This document shows positions 1 through 11,151 of a stretch of 64,000 nt of DNA, in pieces. The translations under genes and the position numbers were made by a program. The notes under the pieces are model-generated. The model saw nothing but the letters and a program-made list of their open reading frames with translations. It was not told the origin of the DNA and made no database searches. The first letter of the stretch is position 1, and each line of letters starts with the position of its first letter. This DNA comes from Plantago ovata (Eukaryota; Streptophyta; Magnoliopsida; Lamiales; Plantaginaceae). Where the stretch lies: positions 32,066,692 through 32,130,691 of the forward strand of contig CM051458.1 of assembly GCA_028274465.1 (NCBI GenBank), given 5' to 3'.

Positions 1-7
1 CAACAAG

Positions 8-19
8 TGGTATCAGAGC
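8..19 (+). other. Primer-binding site of Copia A (initiator tRNA-Met type)
   Basis: TGGTATCAGAGC lies 2 nt after the LTR end (CAACA, 1-5). This is the usual plant PBS complementary to the 3' end of initiator tRNA-Met. The same 12-mer and the same 2-nt spacing occur at 13596-13607 (minus), 33890-33901 and 63915-63926, and with one change at 22973-22984 (minus). Confidence 0.93.
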
Positions 20-114
20 TGGAGGTTCTTTAACCTTCAGCACTGAACCTAGATCCCCTTAGGTGCTTTCCGTAAATCACTCTCACTTGATCAGTTTGGT
101 AGTGCTTTGCTAAC

Positions 115-1662
115 ATGATGTCTTTAGGAGACGCTCCCTTGCTGAAGCTGGAAAACTACGAAAAATTGCGAAACAACATGATGCTACATCTTGAGGCCAT
201 TAGTGATGAGATGGTCACTGTCATTAATGATGGACCTATCAAGATCACTAAGGTTGAAAGGAGTTTCCCTCACAAGACCACTGAAGCTGGAAAGGAAACT
301 ATCTTAGGCGAACCGGTTGATACCGTTGTGCCAAAACCAAGAGAGGAATGGACTTCCGACGAAGCCAAGAGATTCCGTCTTGATGGCCAAGCAAGAAACA
401 TCATCATTCGATCAACTCCGGATACCATACAGTGCAAACTGTGGGGTGCTAAAACTGCTAAGGAAGCTTGGAAAATGGTTCAAGATCTTTGTGCTGGATC
501 TGACAAAACCAAGGAAAACAAACTTGAAGTACTTAAATTAAAGTTTCAAAACTTTAAACAAGGTACAAACGAGTCACTGGAAGACTTGGATTTCAGATTC
601 ACAACTCTTGTTAGTGAAATGGCAGCCTTGGGTGTTGGAAATCTTTACTCAGATTCTGAGAAGGTGAAAACCATCATCAGAAGTCTGAATCAAGAATGGA
701 TCCACACTCAGAATTTCTATTACAATCAAGGAATGCCAGATATTACACCAACAGAGTTGTTCTCTCATCTTGCTACTGTCAACTATGAGACAAAGCAAAG
801 AGAAAATGTGTTTGCTGAAAAATCGCAAAACATTGCTCTTGCTGCAAAGCCGTCATCTTCTGAAAAGAAGAATGGTAAAGAGCCTACTGATGAAAACTCT
901 TTGGTTGTCAAAAACATGAAGAAATTCATCAGCAAGGAACTTGAAAGGCGAAAAGTAAAAGAGAAGCTGAAAAAGCATCTTGGTAACAACTACCATAAGT
1001 ACAAGAATGAGACTAGGTCGCTGAACAAGTAAGCTCAGCAAGCAACTTCATCAGAAGAACCAGCAGTTGGAAATGATCTCTGCTTTTACTGCAAAAAGCC
1101 TGGACACTTCAAAGCTAATTGCCCTTTGCTGAAAGGCAAATCTGCTGTAAAGAAGAAGGATGTTGTGAAGCATTCCGCCAAACAAGTTGCTGAAAAGCAA
1201 ATTGTTAATTCAAAAGGCAAGATTACTATAAGTAATCAGAAGACCTTTGCTGACAAACCTGAATCAAGTAAGGTTGCTGACACAAAAGCTCAGCATTCTC
1301 CGAAAAGTGGACTCGGTTTCAAAACCAAGAAAAGTCAACTTTTTCACGAGTATAAGCAAAGATACTTCAAAGAGATGAAGAAAATCAAGCCTAAGAGTTC
1401 TGAAAAGACTCTTAATGCTAGGGCTAGAAGGAACCTTGCTATAAAAGAACTTACTGAAAAGTATGTTCAGCAAGAAGGTCAACCGAACAAGACACCACAT
1501 CAGAAAGTGGACTTGATCAGCACGAATCAAAAGTCTTTCAGCTCAAAACCTCCTAGTTCCTCCGCAAGTAGAAAACAAGTCAAAGTTGAAAAACTTAAGA
1601 CTTGGGTTTCCACTGGACGCATTCTTGAACATGTTAATGGACATCCATTATTGGATAATTAA
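115..1662 (+). pseudogene. gag: Copia A gag, with one nonsense codon and an internal deletion
   Basis: This encodes the capsid and nucleocapsid polyprotein that packages element RNA. ATG codons occur at 115 and 118; the homologues in E and F start at the second (MSLGDAP). The Gag core (about residues 60-230) is followed by a lysine-rich segment. TAA at 1030-1032 replaces a CAA found in E. The same frame then continues through a zinc knuckle (CFYCKKPGHFKANC, 1081-1122) to TAA at 1660-1662. Compared with F, roughly 840 bp are missing after KGKSA, which removes the coiled-coil part and the 5' splice site of the intron-like segment. The frame ends 23 nt before a CAG acceptor at 1683-1685. Confidence 0.85.
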
Positions 1663-1685
1663 CTTGTTTGCTCTTGATTGTGCAG

Positions 1686-3423
1686 ACTTCAGCCACGGAG
1701 ACAAATGATGCAATCTGGCACTTTGATAGTGGTTGTGGAAAGCACATGACGGGCAACAAGAATAACCTTATAAACTATAGAAGGTGGTCTAAAGGTCCAA
1801 CAATAAGGTTTGCTGGTGGAGGCTCTGGTTCTACAAAAGGCTATGGTGACGTGAAGTTAGGATGCATAACCATTACTGGAGTTCTTTATGTCAAAAATCT
1901 TAAGTTTAACCTTTTCAGCATGAGTCAGTTCGCTGACAAAGGATACTTCATCAAAATCAAAAGTGATGAATGTAAACTTATAGATTTCGAGACTAAAAAC
2001 GTAATTATGATTGCAAGAAGATCAGGAGGCTTGTACACCGTAGATTGGTCTTCAGCAATCGTTGAAAAATGCCTTGTCTCAAATCACGATTGCCTTGCTG
2101 AAAAAGCATGGTTATGACATAAACGAACAAGTCATCTAAACTTCAAGACGCTGAATAAGCTGTCTAAAAAGGCACTTGTAGTTGGATTACCTAAGGTTAC
2201 TTTTAAGAAGGATGGTGTTTGCAATGCATGTCAACAAGGAAAGCAAACCAAATCTTCTTTCAAGAACAAGGCAGTACCGTCAACTACAAAACCTTTACAA
2301 CTCTTGCACTTGGACTTGTTTGAATCGTCTTCAACAAGCTATGCTGGTAAGAAGTATGGTCTGGTCATGGTGGATGACTATTCAAGATTCACTTGGGTAG
2401 TATTCATCAAGCACAAATCTGAAACTAGGAATGAAATACCTAACTTGCTGAATAAGCTTGAAGTCATGAAAAATGACAAGGTAAAAGTCATAAGGACAGA
2501 CCATGGTACTGAGTTTGTAAACCAGTACATAACTAAGTATTGCACCTCAAAAGGCATACAATATCAGTTATCCTCAGTAAGGACACCACAGCAAAACGGT
2601 GTTGTTGAACGGAAGAATCGTACCCTGAACGAAGCCGCAAGAAAAATGCTTGCTGACACTGAAATAAGTGAGGCTTACTGGGTTGAAGCGATTAATACCG
2701 CCTGTTACACTCAAAACAGATGTTTGATTACTAAGGAATACAACAAAACTCCTTCTGAATTGTTTGTTGGAAGACCTCCTAATATCACTCATCTAAGAGT
2801 ATTTGGTTGCAAGTGTTTTGTTCTTAATAACGGTAGAGAATACCTAAGAACATTTCAACCAAAGGCAGACGAAGCGATATTTCTCGGCTACTCCTTGCAT
2901 AGTAAAGCTTATAGAATTTACAACAAAAAGGCACAAAAAATCGAAGAATCAGTGCATGTTGTACTCTATGAAAAGACACAAGGAGTGCCTGCTGAAGAAG
3001 AAATATCAGAATGTATGAAAAAGTTAATCATACATGAGCAAAGAACTGAATCTAATGCTAGGAAAATCAAGTCAATCGAACTAAATGATGATTCTGACAA
3101 TGACTCTCCTCCCCCAAGTCATGACAAGATAAATATAGTTCACGACAAAGAATTTCCAGCAAAAGACGCAGTTGCTCCGGAAGTTGCTGAAACTACGCAA
3201 CCTCCAGTGCCTGCTGATGAACTACCACAATCAAGCAATGCTGAACAAGCAGTTGCTAATGAACCAATCTCAGCAGAGACACAAAATCCCAGTAGTAATG
3301 AACAAGTACATACTGAAGAGTCACATTGCTAATGAGCAAACATATCCTGATCCAACAAGCAGAAAACCTGTTAATAAATGGATTAGAGATCATCCCTCTA
3401 CGGATATGATTGGCGATATTAAT
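1686..3423 (+). pseudogene. pol: Copia A pol: protease, pre-integrase and integrase, interrupted
   Basis: The coding frame starts just after the CAG acceptor at 1683-1685. It carries the Copia aspartic protease motif ([13 protein letters not shown]), then TGA at 2115-2117 where E has TGG. It stays open through the pre-integrase zinc finger (CNACQQGK) and the integrase core with [14 protein letters not shown] and [11 protein letters not shown] 1-nt insertion near 3328 shifts the frame at the point where E reads [10 protein letters not shown]. The next frame carries on to 3423, where Gypsy B begins. RT and RNase H are missing. Confidence 0.85.
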
Positions 3424-4666
3424 TGATGAATGTGTACTTTACACTTTCATTCGAGTCTTTTTCACCTATTTTAGCTATCCTCTATGTTAATTTATCTATA
3501 TTTCAGTGCATTCTATTAGAATAGTGTCACATTTCCCTTTAGTTTTTATTTTACAGGTTTTGGTTGAAAAACGAGGATTTCCGGGCAATTATATTGAAGT
3601 TGAAAAGGAATTGGTGTTCCAGAAGCCTAATTGGAGTATCTGAAGGTTTTCGGATAGGATTTGGAGTCTAGGGGTCGAATCTGGAGGTTAGAAGGCCACT
3701 AGAAGTCAGAAACCGAGTCCGAAAAGGGAAAGAAATCCAAAAACGCGTAAATTGGCGAAAAATACTCCCGGGCGAATCGCCCGGTATGTGGGGCGAATCG
3801 CCCCACACCAGGCGACTCGCCCGGTGTGTGGGGCCCTTCGCCCCACACTATTTCGAAACTAATATATAGTTGCTCAGTTTTTCTCCAATTTTTATACTTT
3901 TCCAGAACCTATTCTCTCACCTTTCTCTGTAGTTTTAGGTAGGAACTTCCCAGAGCCTGTTCTGGGGTTTCGTTGCTTAGGATATACTTTTTCATAGCAG
4001 TTTGGAGCTTGTAAGATCGCGATTCTTCGGAGACTGACAACCTTCGGTAACATTGTATCTTACAGTTTTTCTACTTATTTTTATATATCTTTCAACATGT
4101 TTTCTTCTATGATTTCTGTTGATTGCATGACAACTATGAGTAGCTAAACTTCTTGTTGGTGATAGTATGTGAATTCTTAGCGAAGGGTTGATAATTATGC
4201 TAATGGCTATATCGCGCATTATACTCCGTGTTATTGCTTTATTTCTTTGATCATATAAATCTCTATCTTCGTATTGTTGATTAATTATTGCACACAACTG
4301 GACAATTCATTGGCCTTTGACCTATCTATATCTATATCTTCGTAGTGTTTGATAATTACAACAGGACAATTCATTGATCAAAGATCTCCATGCAAAACCG
4401 AGGAATTTACGCATGATTATTAACCCGTTATGCCTTGAAGGACCATACTATCACCAATCTCCATTATCTATTAAGAAAAACCTTTGCTAAATCGTTTGTT
4501 GTTTTATATTCTAATTTATATTAGATAAAGCTAGTTATAGTCCTTAGAGATCGACACTCGAGGTTATTCTACTGCTACACTACGGTTTTCGTTGTAGTTG
4601 TGAATTGCCTTTGGCTAAATAACAAATTTATTTGATACGTTGGACCCGACATCCACGCGTTCATCA
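3424..4666 (+). repeat. 5' LTR of Gypsy B
   Basis: The LTR runs from TGATGAATGTG to GCGTTCATCA (1243 bp), with TG...CA ends inside a longer TGATGAA/TTCATCA inverted end. It matches the LTRs at 6869, 38018, 47717, 55330 and 60892. A palindrome cluster (3766-3848) sits just upstream of a TATA-like ATATATAG (3862-3869), which suggests the U3 promoter. The distal half has the conserved GAGATCGACACTCGAG block (about 4548-4563) common to this LTR group. Confidence 0.9.
3766..3848 (+). promoter_or_regulatory. Palindrome cluster upstream of the LTR TATA box
   Basis: Short GC-rich palindromes follow one another: GGGCGAATCGCCC, GGGGCGAATCGCCCC, GGCGACTCGCC and a GGGGCCCTTCGCCCC variant. They end about 14 bp before ATATATAG. 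The surrounding LTR is AT-rich, so the block stands out sharply. It may be a promoter-proximal protein-binding array or a set of RNA hairpins. I know of no factor assigned to it. Confidence 0.45.
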
Positions 4667-4669
4667 AAT

Positions 4670-4687
4670 TGGCGCCGTTGCCGGGGA
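4670..4687 (+). other. Primer-binding site of Gypsy B (tRNA-Asp type)
   Basis: TGGCGCCGTTGCCGGGGA follows the LTR end after 3 nt. This PBS is the one reported for Athila-like plant Gypsy elements. The same site occurs on the minus strand at 47696-47713 and 55309-55326, and with one change (TGGCACC) at 39178-39195. Confidence 0.9.
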
Positions 4688-4919
4688 CTATACTCATTTT
4701 TTCTGTTTAATTTGTTTATATTTTCAGCATTCAGTTCCCTACAGAAGAACAGGCTCTGGGGGTTTGCTCTCAGAAAATTTCACTTTCTTACCCAATTTCT
4801 TTCCCCCTATCTTTTTCAGTGAATTCATCTAATCTGATCTTGGTTACCTTGCGTGTTTGAGCTCTTGAAATTTTTGGTTATATTGTGTTTGATTACGCTA
4901 ATAGAACTAATTTTTAGCT

Positions 4920-6273
4920 TTGAGTTACTCTTACTACAGAAATACAGATATGATGTCCATGCGCGCTCGCATGACACCCCAATTCTCGCAGGTGAGGAGA
5001 GGATCTTCCGTATACCTGGAATATGAGGTAAGGAGGTATGAGGTGACGGAGTCCATGGTGAGGTATTTACCAAGGTACGAAGATGGAGTAGGGATGGACC
5101 CATGGAGTTTCATTCGATCCTATGAGGAGGAAATAGAAAGAATTCCAGCAGAAGGGTTTACGAAGGACCAATTGTGCATGAAATTATTTTCTTTTACTCT
5201 TGGGTATGAGCCGAGGCGTTGGATTGCAAGGTTAGAACCAGGATCGCTGAAAACTTGGGGCCAAGTAGTAGAGGAGTTCTTGGCGCGGTTCATGCCTTAT
5301 CATGAGACGATTGCCTTACGTGATAGGATCCAATATTTCGAGCAAGGAGAGTATGAGCAGTTTTGTGACGCCTACGAACGTTTTGAGTTGTATAAACGTT
5401 AGTGCCCCCATCACCGTTTCGAAGATGGGGAGTTGATTTGGTGCTTTGTAGGTGGTCTTCGTGAAGAGGAACGACTTGGAGTGGATAGGTTGAGCGGTGG
5501 TCTGGGAGAATGTACGGTCGACGAGGCAGAAGAAGTCCTCCGTAAGTACGCCAGAGGTTTAACACAATCTGATGAGGTCATACCAATTCACATCACCAGA
5601 AAGGAAGTAGATCGAGGTGAAGCAGGAAACTCATCCGAGGAGTATTTTGAAGTCGAAGAAATTAGTGAGGAAGATGAAATTGCACATGCCGAGCAAGTTG
5701 AAGATGACCTTCGTATAGCAAAAGTTGTTGAAGAAGTTGAAGTAACTCAGCATCTTACGGAAGAATTCAGCTTGTTAAAATGTGCGGAAGTAGAAGAGAC
5801 TCGAAAACTTGAAGAGGAGGAAGGATTGGAAGGCGACGCCCCCTGGAGGTGGGGGGCGGTTCGCCAGCATGGGGGGCAAACCGCCTCCCATGACCAGTGA
5901 GCTGGGGGACGGTTCTGGGGAGCTGGACGACCCCAACTCCCATGTTTCTTTACTCGCAGACATTCGTATCAATCCAAAGCCACTTCCTTCCGTTACTACT
6001 GAGGTTCTTGAGTACAAAGAGGTGAATCTACTCCTCCGAGACGGAAAGCTTGACAAGCAAGATACACAGGAGGCACCACTAAACAAGCACCTCGATGAAG
6101 TCAAAGTGAATGTCCTCCTATTGATCAAGTCTTCATTGGATATGCCTGCAAAGCAAACCAGTCCATTCACCATGGTGAGATCTTTGAAGCTTCCTAGGTC
6201 TCTTCGCTACATCGGACCAAGAGAATGGCGGCCACCGTGGGGAGGTACTCTTGAATCGGAAGTCCATTCTTGA
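4920..6273 (+). pseudogene. gag: Gypsy B gag-like region, frameshifted
   Basis: Three overlapping open stretches (4920-5402, 5433-5900, 5809-6273) cover this region. The first has the retrotransposon Gag fold signature: DPWSFIRSYEEEIER, then a GSLKTWGQVVEEFLARFMP block that aligns in type with GSLNTWEKVFSAFMEKYFP of HK. A TAG at 5401-5403 interrupts a frame that seems to go on as CPHHRFEDGELIWCFVGGL. The second is acidic. The third crosses a GC-rich palindrome block (about 5835-5890) and ends at TGA 6271-6273. This Gag differs from the HK/I/J Gag, so B belongs to a separate subfamily that shares LTR and 3' UTR. The true start is uncertain. Confidence 0.6.
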
Positions 6274-6868
6274 ATACTCAGCCAACCGAGGCCAAACCAT
6301 TCGGTAACATCTAGTATCAATTTTTATTTACTCATTCTCTTTTGCTAGGGACTAGCTTAAGTTTCATGAGGGGGATGGGATGTGAACCATGATGTTAAGT
6401 ATTGTTTGGCTTTGTGATGTTGAGTAGGATAGTCTTGTTTTTTAATTGCATTTGCCCGTTTACTGCTTTCCTAGGATAGTCTTGCATGTTTTATATGGAG
6501 TTTATTGCCGAATTTTTTGAACTTTTTTATTGGGTAGATCAACTAACTATGCCATTAATCATATGCTTCATCTCTATGAATTTGTTTGAGGTTTTTCTCG
6601 CTTGGCTCGTCACATTTATGTATTGCACTTAGTTAAGCTTGGTAGTCTCGACATCACTTAGTGGTGTTTTCTCTACTGCGGTTCACGAAGGCCTTTATAA
6701 TAGGATGATGCATGTTAGGGTCTTATGGTTGTTTTCCCGAGTAATTATGTACCTAAGAGGCAACAAGTCTTCACCATGCTTTGAGATTGCTAAATGCCTA
6801 GGAAGGAGGTAGTGTGAGGTTGTGTGATCCTTTGTTTATAACCTATTCTTCCGAATAGGTTTGGGGAG
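6274..6868 (+). other. 3' untranslated region of Gypsy B, truncated
   Basis: This is homologous to the HK 3' UTR at 59327-59975 (shared blocks: CTCAGCC(A/G)ACCGAGGCC, GGGATGGGATGTGAACCATG, TTTATTGCC) and to the reverse complement in C, I and J. It holds the first of two conserved stem-loops (AACCTATTC-TTCC-GAATAGGTT, about 6839-6860). Element C inserted 8 nt after it. No coding region is seen. Confidence 0.8.
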
Positions 6869-8146
6869 TGATGAACGGAGATTTGTCAGGTCCCGGTTCA
6901 GTCAAATAAATTTGTAATTAAGCCAAAGGCAATCCACAACTACAACGAAAACCGTAGTGTAGCAGTAGAATGACTCGAGTGTCGTTCTCTCAGGACTATA
7001 ACTTGCTTTATCTATTTAACAAGAGAATATAAAAACAACAGACAGATAGCAATAGGGGGTTTCTAGCAGATAATGGAGATTGGTGATAGTATGGTCCTTC
7101 TTAACATAATGGGTCGATAATCATGCATAAATTCCTCGGTCTTGCATAGAGATCTTTGAATCAATCTAGTGTCCTGTTGCAAGTATTAAGCACTACGAAG
7201 ATTATTTGGTCTGACTAGTCAATCACGATTGTCCTAATGTGTTCCGTAATTATTCAACACTACGAAGATAATTGGTCTGATGGTCGACTAGTGTCCAATT
7301 GTGCATAATAATCAATACAACATACGAGAATTTTGGTTACAACTGATCAACGAAATAAAGCAATGACACGGAGTATAATGCGCGATATAGCCATTAGCAT
7401 GATTATCTTCCCTCGCTAAGAATTCACATACTACCACCAACGATAAGTTTAGCTACTCATAATAGGCATGAAATCAACAGAAATCATAGAAGAAAACATG
7501 TTGAAAGAATATGATAAAATAAGTAGAATAAAACTGTAAGATACAAAGTTACCGAAGGTTGTCAGTCTCCGGATGATTGCGGTCCTACGAGCTCCAAACT
7601 GCTATGAAACAGTATCCCCTAAGCTACAGAACTCCCAGGACAGGCCCCGAGAAGTTCCTACCTAAAACTATAGAGAGAGGTGAGAAAGTAGGTCTGGAAA
7701 GATATGATTTTCGGACATAAAACTGAGCACTATATATTGGCCCCAAATAAACTCTGGGGCGGTTCGCCGCAGGTTGGGGCGGTTCGCCCCCCGGCTTTCT
7801 CGCGGAATTCCGCGTTTTTCGACGCGGTTTTGGATTTCTTCACCTTTTCGGACTCGGTTTCTGACTTCTAGTGGCCTTCTAACCTCCAGATTCGACTCCT
7901 AGACTCCAAATCCTATCCGGAAACCTTCAGATACTCCAAATAGGCTTCTGGAACACCAATTCCTTGTCAACTTCAATATAATTGCCCAGAAATCCCCGAA
8001 TTTCAACCAAAACCTGTAAAATAAAATCTAAAGGGAAACGTGACACTATTCTCATAAAATGTACTAAAATATAGCTAAATTAACATAGAGGATAGCTAAA
8101 ATAGGTGAAAAAGACTCGAATGAAAGTGTAAAATACACATTCATCA
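6869..8146 (-). repeat. 3' LTR of Gypsy C
   Basis: The LTR begins TGATGAACGG and ends ACATTCATCA on the plus strand (1278 bp). It is in minus orientation because the polypurine tract (reverse of AACTCCCCAAACCGAACC) abuts its right edge at 8147. It contains a palindrome cluster (about 7753-7796) next to a TATA-like run at about 7730-7738. The left flank GGGAG (6864-6868) would be the target-site duplication, but its partner is not visible. Confidence 0.9.
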
Positions 8147-9693
8147 AACTCCCCAAACCGAACCTTTGCTTGTCCTCAAGCAACTAAGCTAGACTCTAAT
8201 ACAAAAACATGCAAGACACAAAATGGAGTTTCATGCCAAATAAAATGAACTAATCTACTGAATCTACCAAATAACATATGAACAAAAACCATATAAATCA
8301 AAGCATGAATATAGGTTGAAGAATACCTCGATTGACTTAAACACATCCACATAAGCACTTATGTCAAGACAAGATAGTCTCTCGTAACATTCTCTACCTG
8401 GACCTAGTCAGTGACGACGTAATGAAGCATGCTAAGATACGAATGGTTGTCCCGTGCCTATGAAACTGAGGACTTACTGCTGTTCTACCATGTTAAGACT
8501 TTTCCTCAAAAGAGGTCGAACCAGTACTGGCTCTCATCAAACGAAGGAGGGTTCCCTATAAAAGATAACACTCCCCTATTCTACCCATCTTTCAAGTAAA
8601 GTCTTAAGCTATTCACCACTTCCTGAATGGCAGGACGAGGGTGGTCTAGAACAGATGACACTCAAGACAAAAAAGATAAAAAATAGAAAAACACGATTAC
8701 GAAAAATACGAAAAATGGAAAAGACTCGAACTTTGCTAAACTGCTATTTGGCTTTCTTTTTTTTTTTTTTTGGACCCTTCTTTGCTTTTTTGGGGTCTTC
8801 TCTTTTTTTTCTTTTTTTTTTTTTTTTCCTTTCCAGAATTTTTCTTTTTCTTTTTTTTTCTGGAATTTTTCTTTCTTTTTTTTCGATTTTTCTAGCCAGC
8901 AGTAGCATAACAGAAAGAGAAACAAAATGACTCACACGACTTCCCCAAACCTATTCGAAAGAATAGGTTGGAGTACAAAATTCACGGAAAAGGAAAAATA
9001 AACTCACGATACGAAAATGAAAAACAGAAACAAGTCTATGATGGTGTAACCCCCTCCCCAAACCTATTCGGAAGAATAGGTTATAAACAAAGGATCACAC
9101 AACCTCACACTACCTCCTTCCTAGGCATTTAGCAATCTCAAAGCATGGTGAAGACTTGTTGCCTCTTAGGTACATAATTACTCGGAAAACAACCATAAGA
9201 CCCTAACATGAATCATCCTATTATAAAGGCCTTCGTGAACCGCAGTAGAGAAAACACCACTAAGTGATGTCGAGACTACCATGCTTAACTAAGTGCAATA
9301 CATAAATGTGACAAGCCAAGCGAGAAAAACCTCAAACAAATTCATAGAGATGAAGCATACGATTAATGGCATAGCTAGTTGATCTACCCAATAAAAAAGT
9401 TCAAAAACTTCGGCAATAAACTCCATATAAAACATGCAAAACTATCCTAGGATGAATGTAGTGAAATGCAACCTAAAAAATCTAAGAAAGCGATAAACGT
9501 GCAAATGCAAAAAAAATTCACGAGTTTTTCATAAGCAAGATAAGTACAGAGATAACCAGCGATAACCTCCTCCCCAAACTTGAACGTCGTCGCTCGTCCC
9601 GAACGCCGAAAGTGGATCCAAGGTGAGAGTTAATGCTTGTATGAGTTACCTATAATACTCAATCAAACTCGTGAGAAAACAAAACAAAACACA
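8147..9693 (-). other. Polypurine tract and 3' UTR of Gypsy C
   Basis: Sense is minus. The tract at 8147-8170 reads AAAGGTTCGGTTTGGGGAGT on the sense strand and would prime plus-strand DNA. The UTR contains a strongly purine-biased stretch (sense strand; 8750-8890 seen as T/C on plus) and two stem-loops with AACCTATTC...GAATAGGTT arms at about 8946-8967 and 9060-9081. The same layout is conserved in I, J and K. Open frames here are low-complexity and not genes. Confidence 0.8.
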
Positions 9694-11151
9694 CTAACCT
9701 TCAGTGGAGGCGGTAAGGGTAAGCTCAAGGTGATCAACCTCCCTTTGATCACTAGATTTCTCGAAGTACGGCTTCACTCGCTGGCCATTCACCTTGAAGG
9801 TATTGCCCGTCCTTGGATCGAAGAGTTTAACAGCTCCATGGGGAGCAACTTCGAGAATTTCGTACGGTCCATCCCAACGAGTACGGAGCTTTCCAGGAAA
9901 TAGTCGAAGGCGAGAATTAAACACCAAAGCTTTTTGTCCAGGAATCAATTCCTTACGTACTATACCACGATCATGATACTTCTTAGTACGTTCCTTGTAG
10001 ATCTTGGCATTCTCATAAGCACCTAGTCGTAGTTCATCAAGCTCATCTAGTTGCAACAATCGTTCCTCGCCAGCCTTTCCCATATCAAGATTGAGTGTTT
10101 TAATGGCCCAATATGCCTTGTGTTCTAGTTCTACGGGAAGATGACATGCTTTTCCATACACAAGTCTGTACGGAGTGGTCCCGATCACCGTCTTGTAGCT
10201 AGTCCTGTATGCCCAAAGTGCATCATTCAATTTTCCTGCCCAATCCTTTCTACTAGGCTTCACTACTCGCTCCAGGATCTTCTTGATTTGACGGTTGCTG
10301 ACTTCGACTTGCCCCGATGTTTACGGGTGATAAGGTGTAGCGACACTATGGTGGACACTGTATCTCTTAAGAAGGGAACCAAACGTTCTATTGACGAAGT
10401 GTGACCCTCCATCGCTGATGATTGTCCTAGGGCACCCAAATCTCGAGAATATTACTTCCTTCAAGAACTTCATAACTACTGCACCGTCATTCGTTTTTGT
10501 AGGAATTGCCTCTACCCATTTAGTCACATAGTCCACTGCAACAAGAATGTATTCATAGCCTCCACTGTTTGGAAATGGTCCCATAAAATCAATGCCCCAT
10601 GCATCGAAAGGTTCTACCACTAGATTCCCTTGAAGGGGCATTTCATCTTTCTTGCCAATACCACCACCTCGTTGACATGGGTCACAATTCTTCACAAAAC
10701 TTCGAGCATCTTTGTATATTGTTGGCCAGAAAAATCCTGCCTGCAGTACCTTGCGCGCTGTCTTCAATCCACTGTAGTGCCCTCCACAGTTACGCTCATG
10801 GCAATGGCTCAGTACACTTTGCTGCTCTTCTTGTGGAACGCATCTCCTTAGAATCCCAGCAGCTCCTTCCTTGAATAGATGTGGATCATCCCATATATAA
10901 GTCCTGCATTCCTTGGCAAGAGCTCTCTTGTCTGAAGCTGAAAAGTTAGTGGGGCAAATATTCATAGCCAAATAGTTTACAATATCCGCATACCATGGCT
11001 CCTCATTAGCCTTCATTAGATGCTCATCGGGGAGGTCTTCATTAATGGGTATCGGATCAACAGGGATATTAGGTATTCTAGATAAATGATCTGCTACTAA
11101 ATTCTCCCTACCAGCTCTATCTACTATGGTCAAATCAAAGTCTTGCAGCAA
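9694..11151 (-). pseudogene. pol: Gypsy C integrase and end of RNase H region
   Basis: One frame with a single nonsense codon (TAA at 10319-10321, in place of CAA in YHPQTSGQ). In order it shows the end of the RT-RNase H connection (FDLTIVDRAGRENLVADHLS), the HHCC zinc-binding region (HCHERNCGGHYSG...CDPCQRGG), and the integrase catalytic core (DAWGIDFMGPFP, FGCPRTIISDGGSHFVN). It then reads [14 protein letters not shown] and the C-terminal part with [19 protein letters not shown], which is characteristic of Athila/Tat-like Gypsy integrases. It ends at the stop at 9694-9696. The product would join element cDNA to the chromosome. Confidence 0.88.

Larger units (their letters stand above)
1..3423 (+). 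mobile_element. Copia LTR retrotransposon A, 3' part lost to a nested Gypsy insertion
   Basis: Bases 1-5 (CAACA) are the end of a 5' LTR lying left of the window. A PBS and a gag-pol body homologous to elements E and F follow. The body stops after the integrase and linker region at 3423, where the TGATGAATG end of a Gypsy LTR begins, so RT, RNase H and the 3' LTR are absent. The element has two nonsense codons, a 1-nt insertion and a large internal deletion, and is therefore defective. Family placement rests on the tRNA-Met PBS, the order protease-integrase, and sequence shared with E, whose RT lies after integrase as in all Copia elements. Confidence 0.92.
3424..6868 (+). mobile_element. Gypsy (Athila-like) element B, gag-only, interrupted by C
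   Basis: B consists of an LTR, a PBS, a degenerate gag-like region and part of a 3' UTR. It interrupts Copia A at 3424 and is itself cut at 6868/6869 by minus-strand element C. The gag region passes straight into the same 3' UTR found in K, I, J and C (the block around 6270-6400), with no protease, RT or integrase. B therefore looks non-autonomous. Its 3' half and 3' LTR were not found left of the gap. Confidence 0.85.

Noticed and set aside
8655..8930. Open frames on both strands rich in Phe/Lys.
   Set aside because: They arise from the T/C (A/G) tract in the Gypsy 3' UTR; the same happens at 41898, 49575 and 60128.
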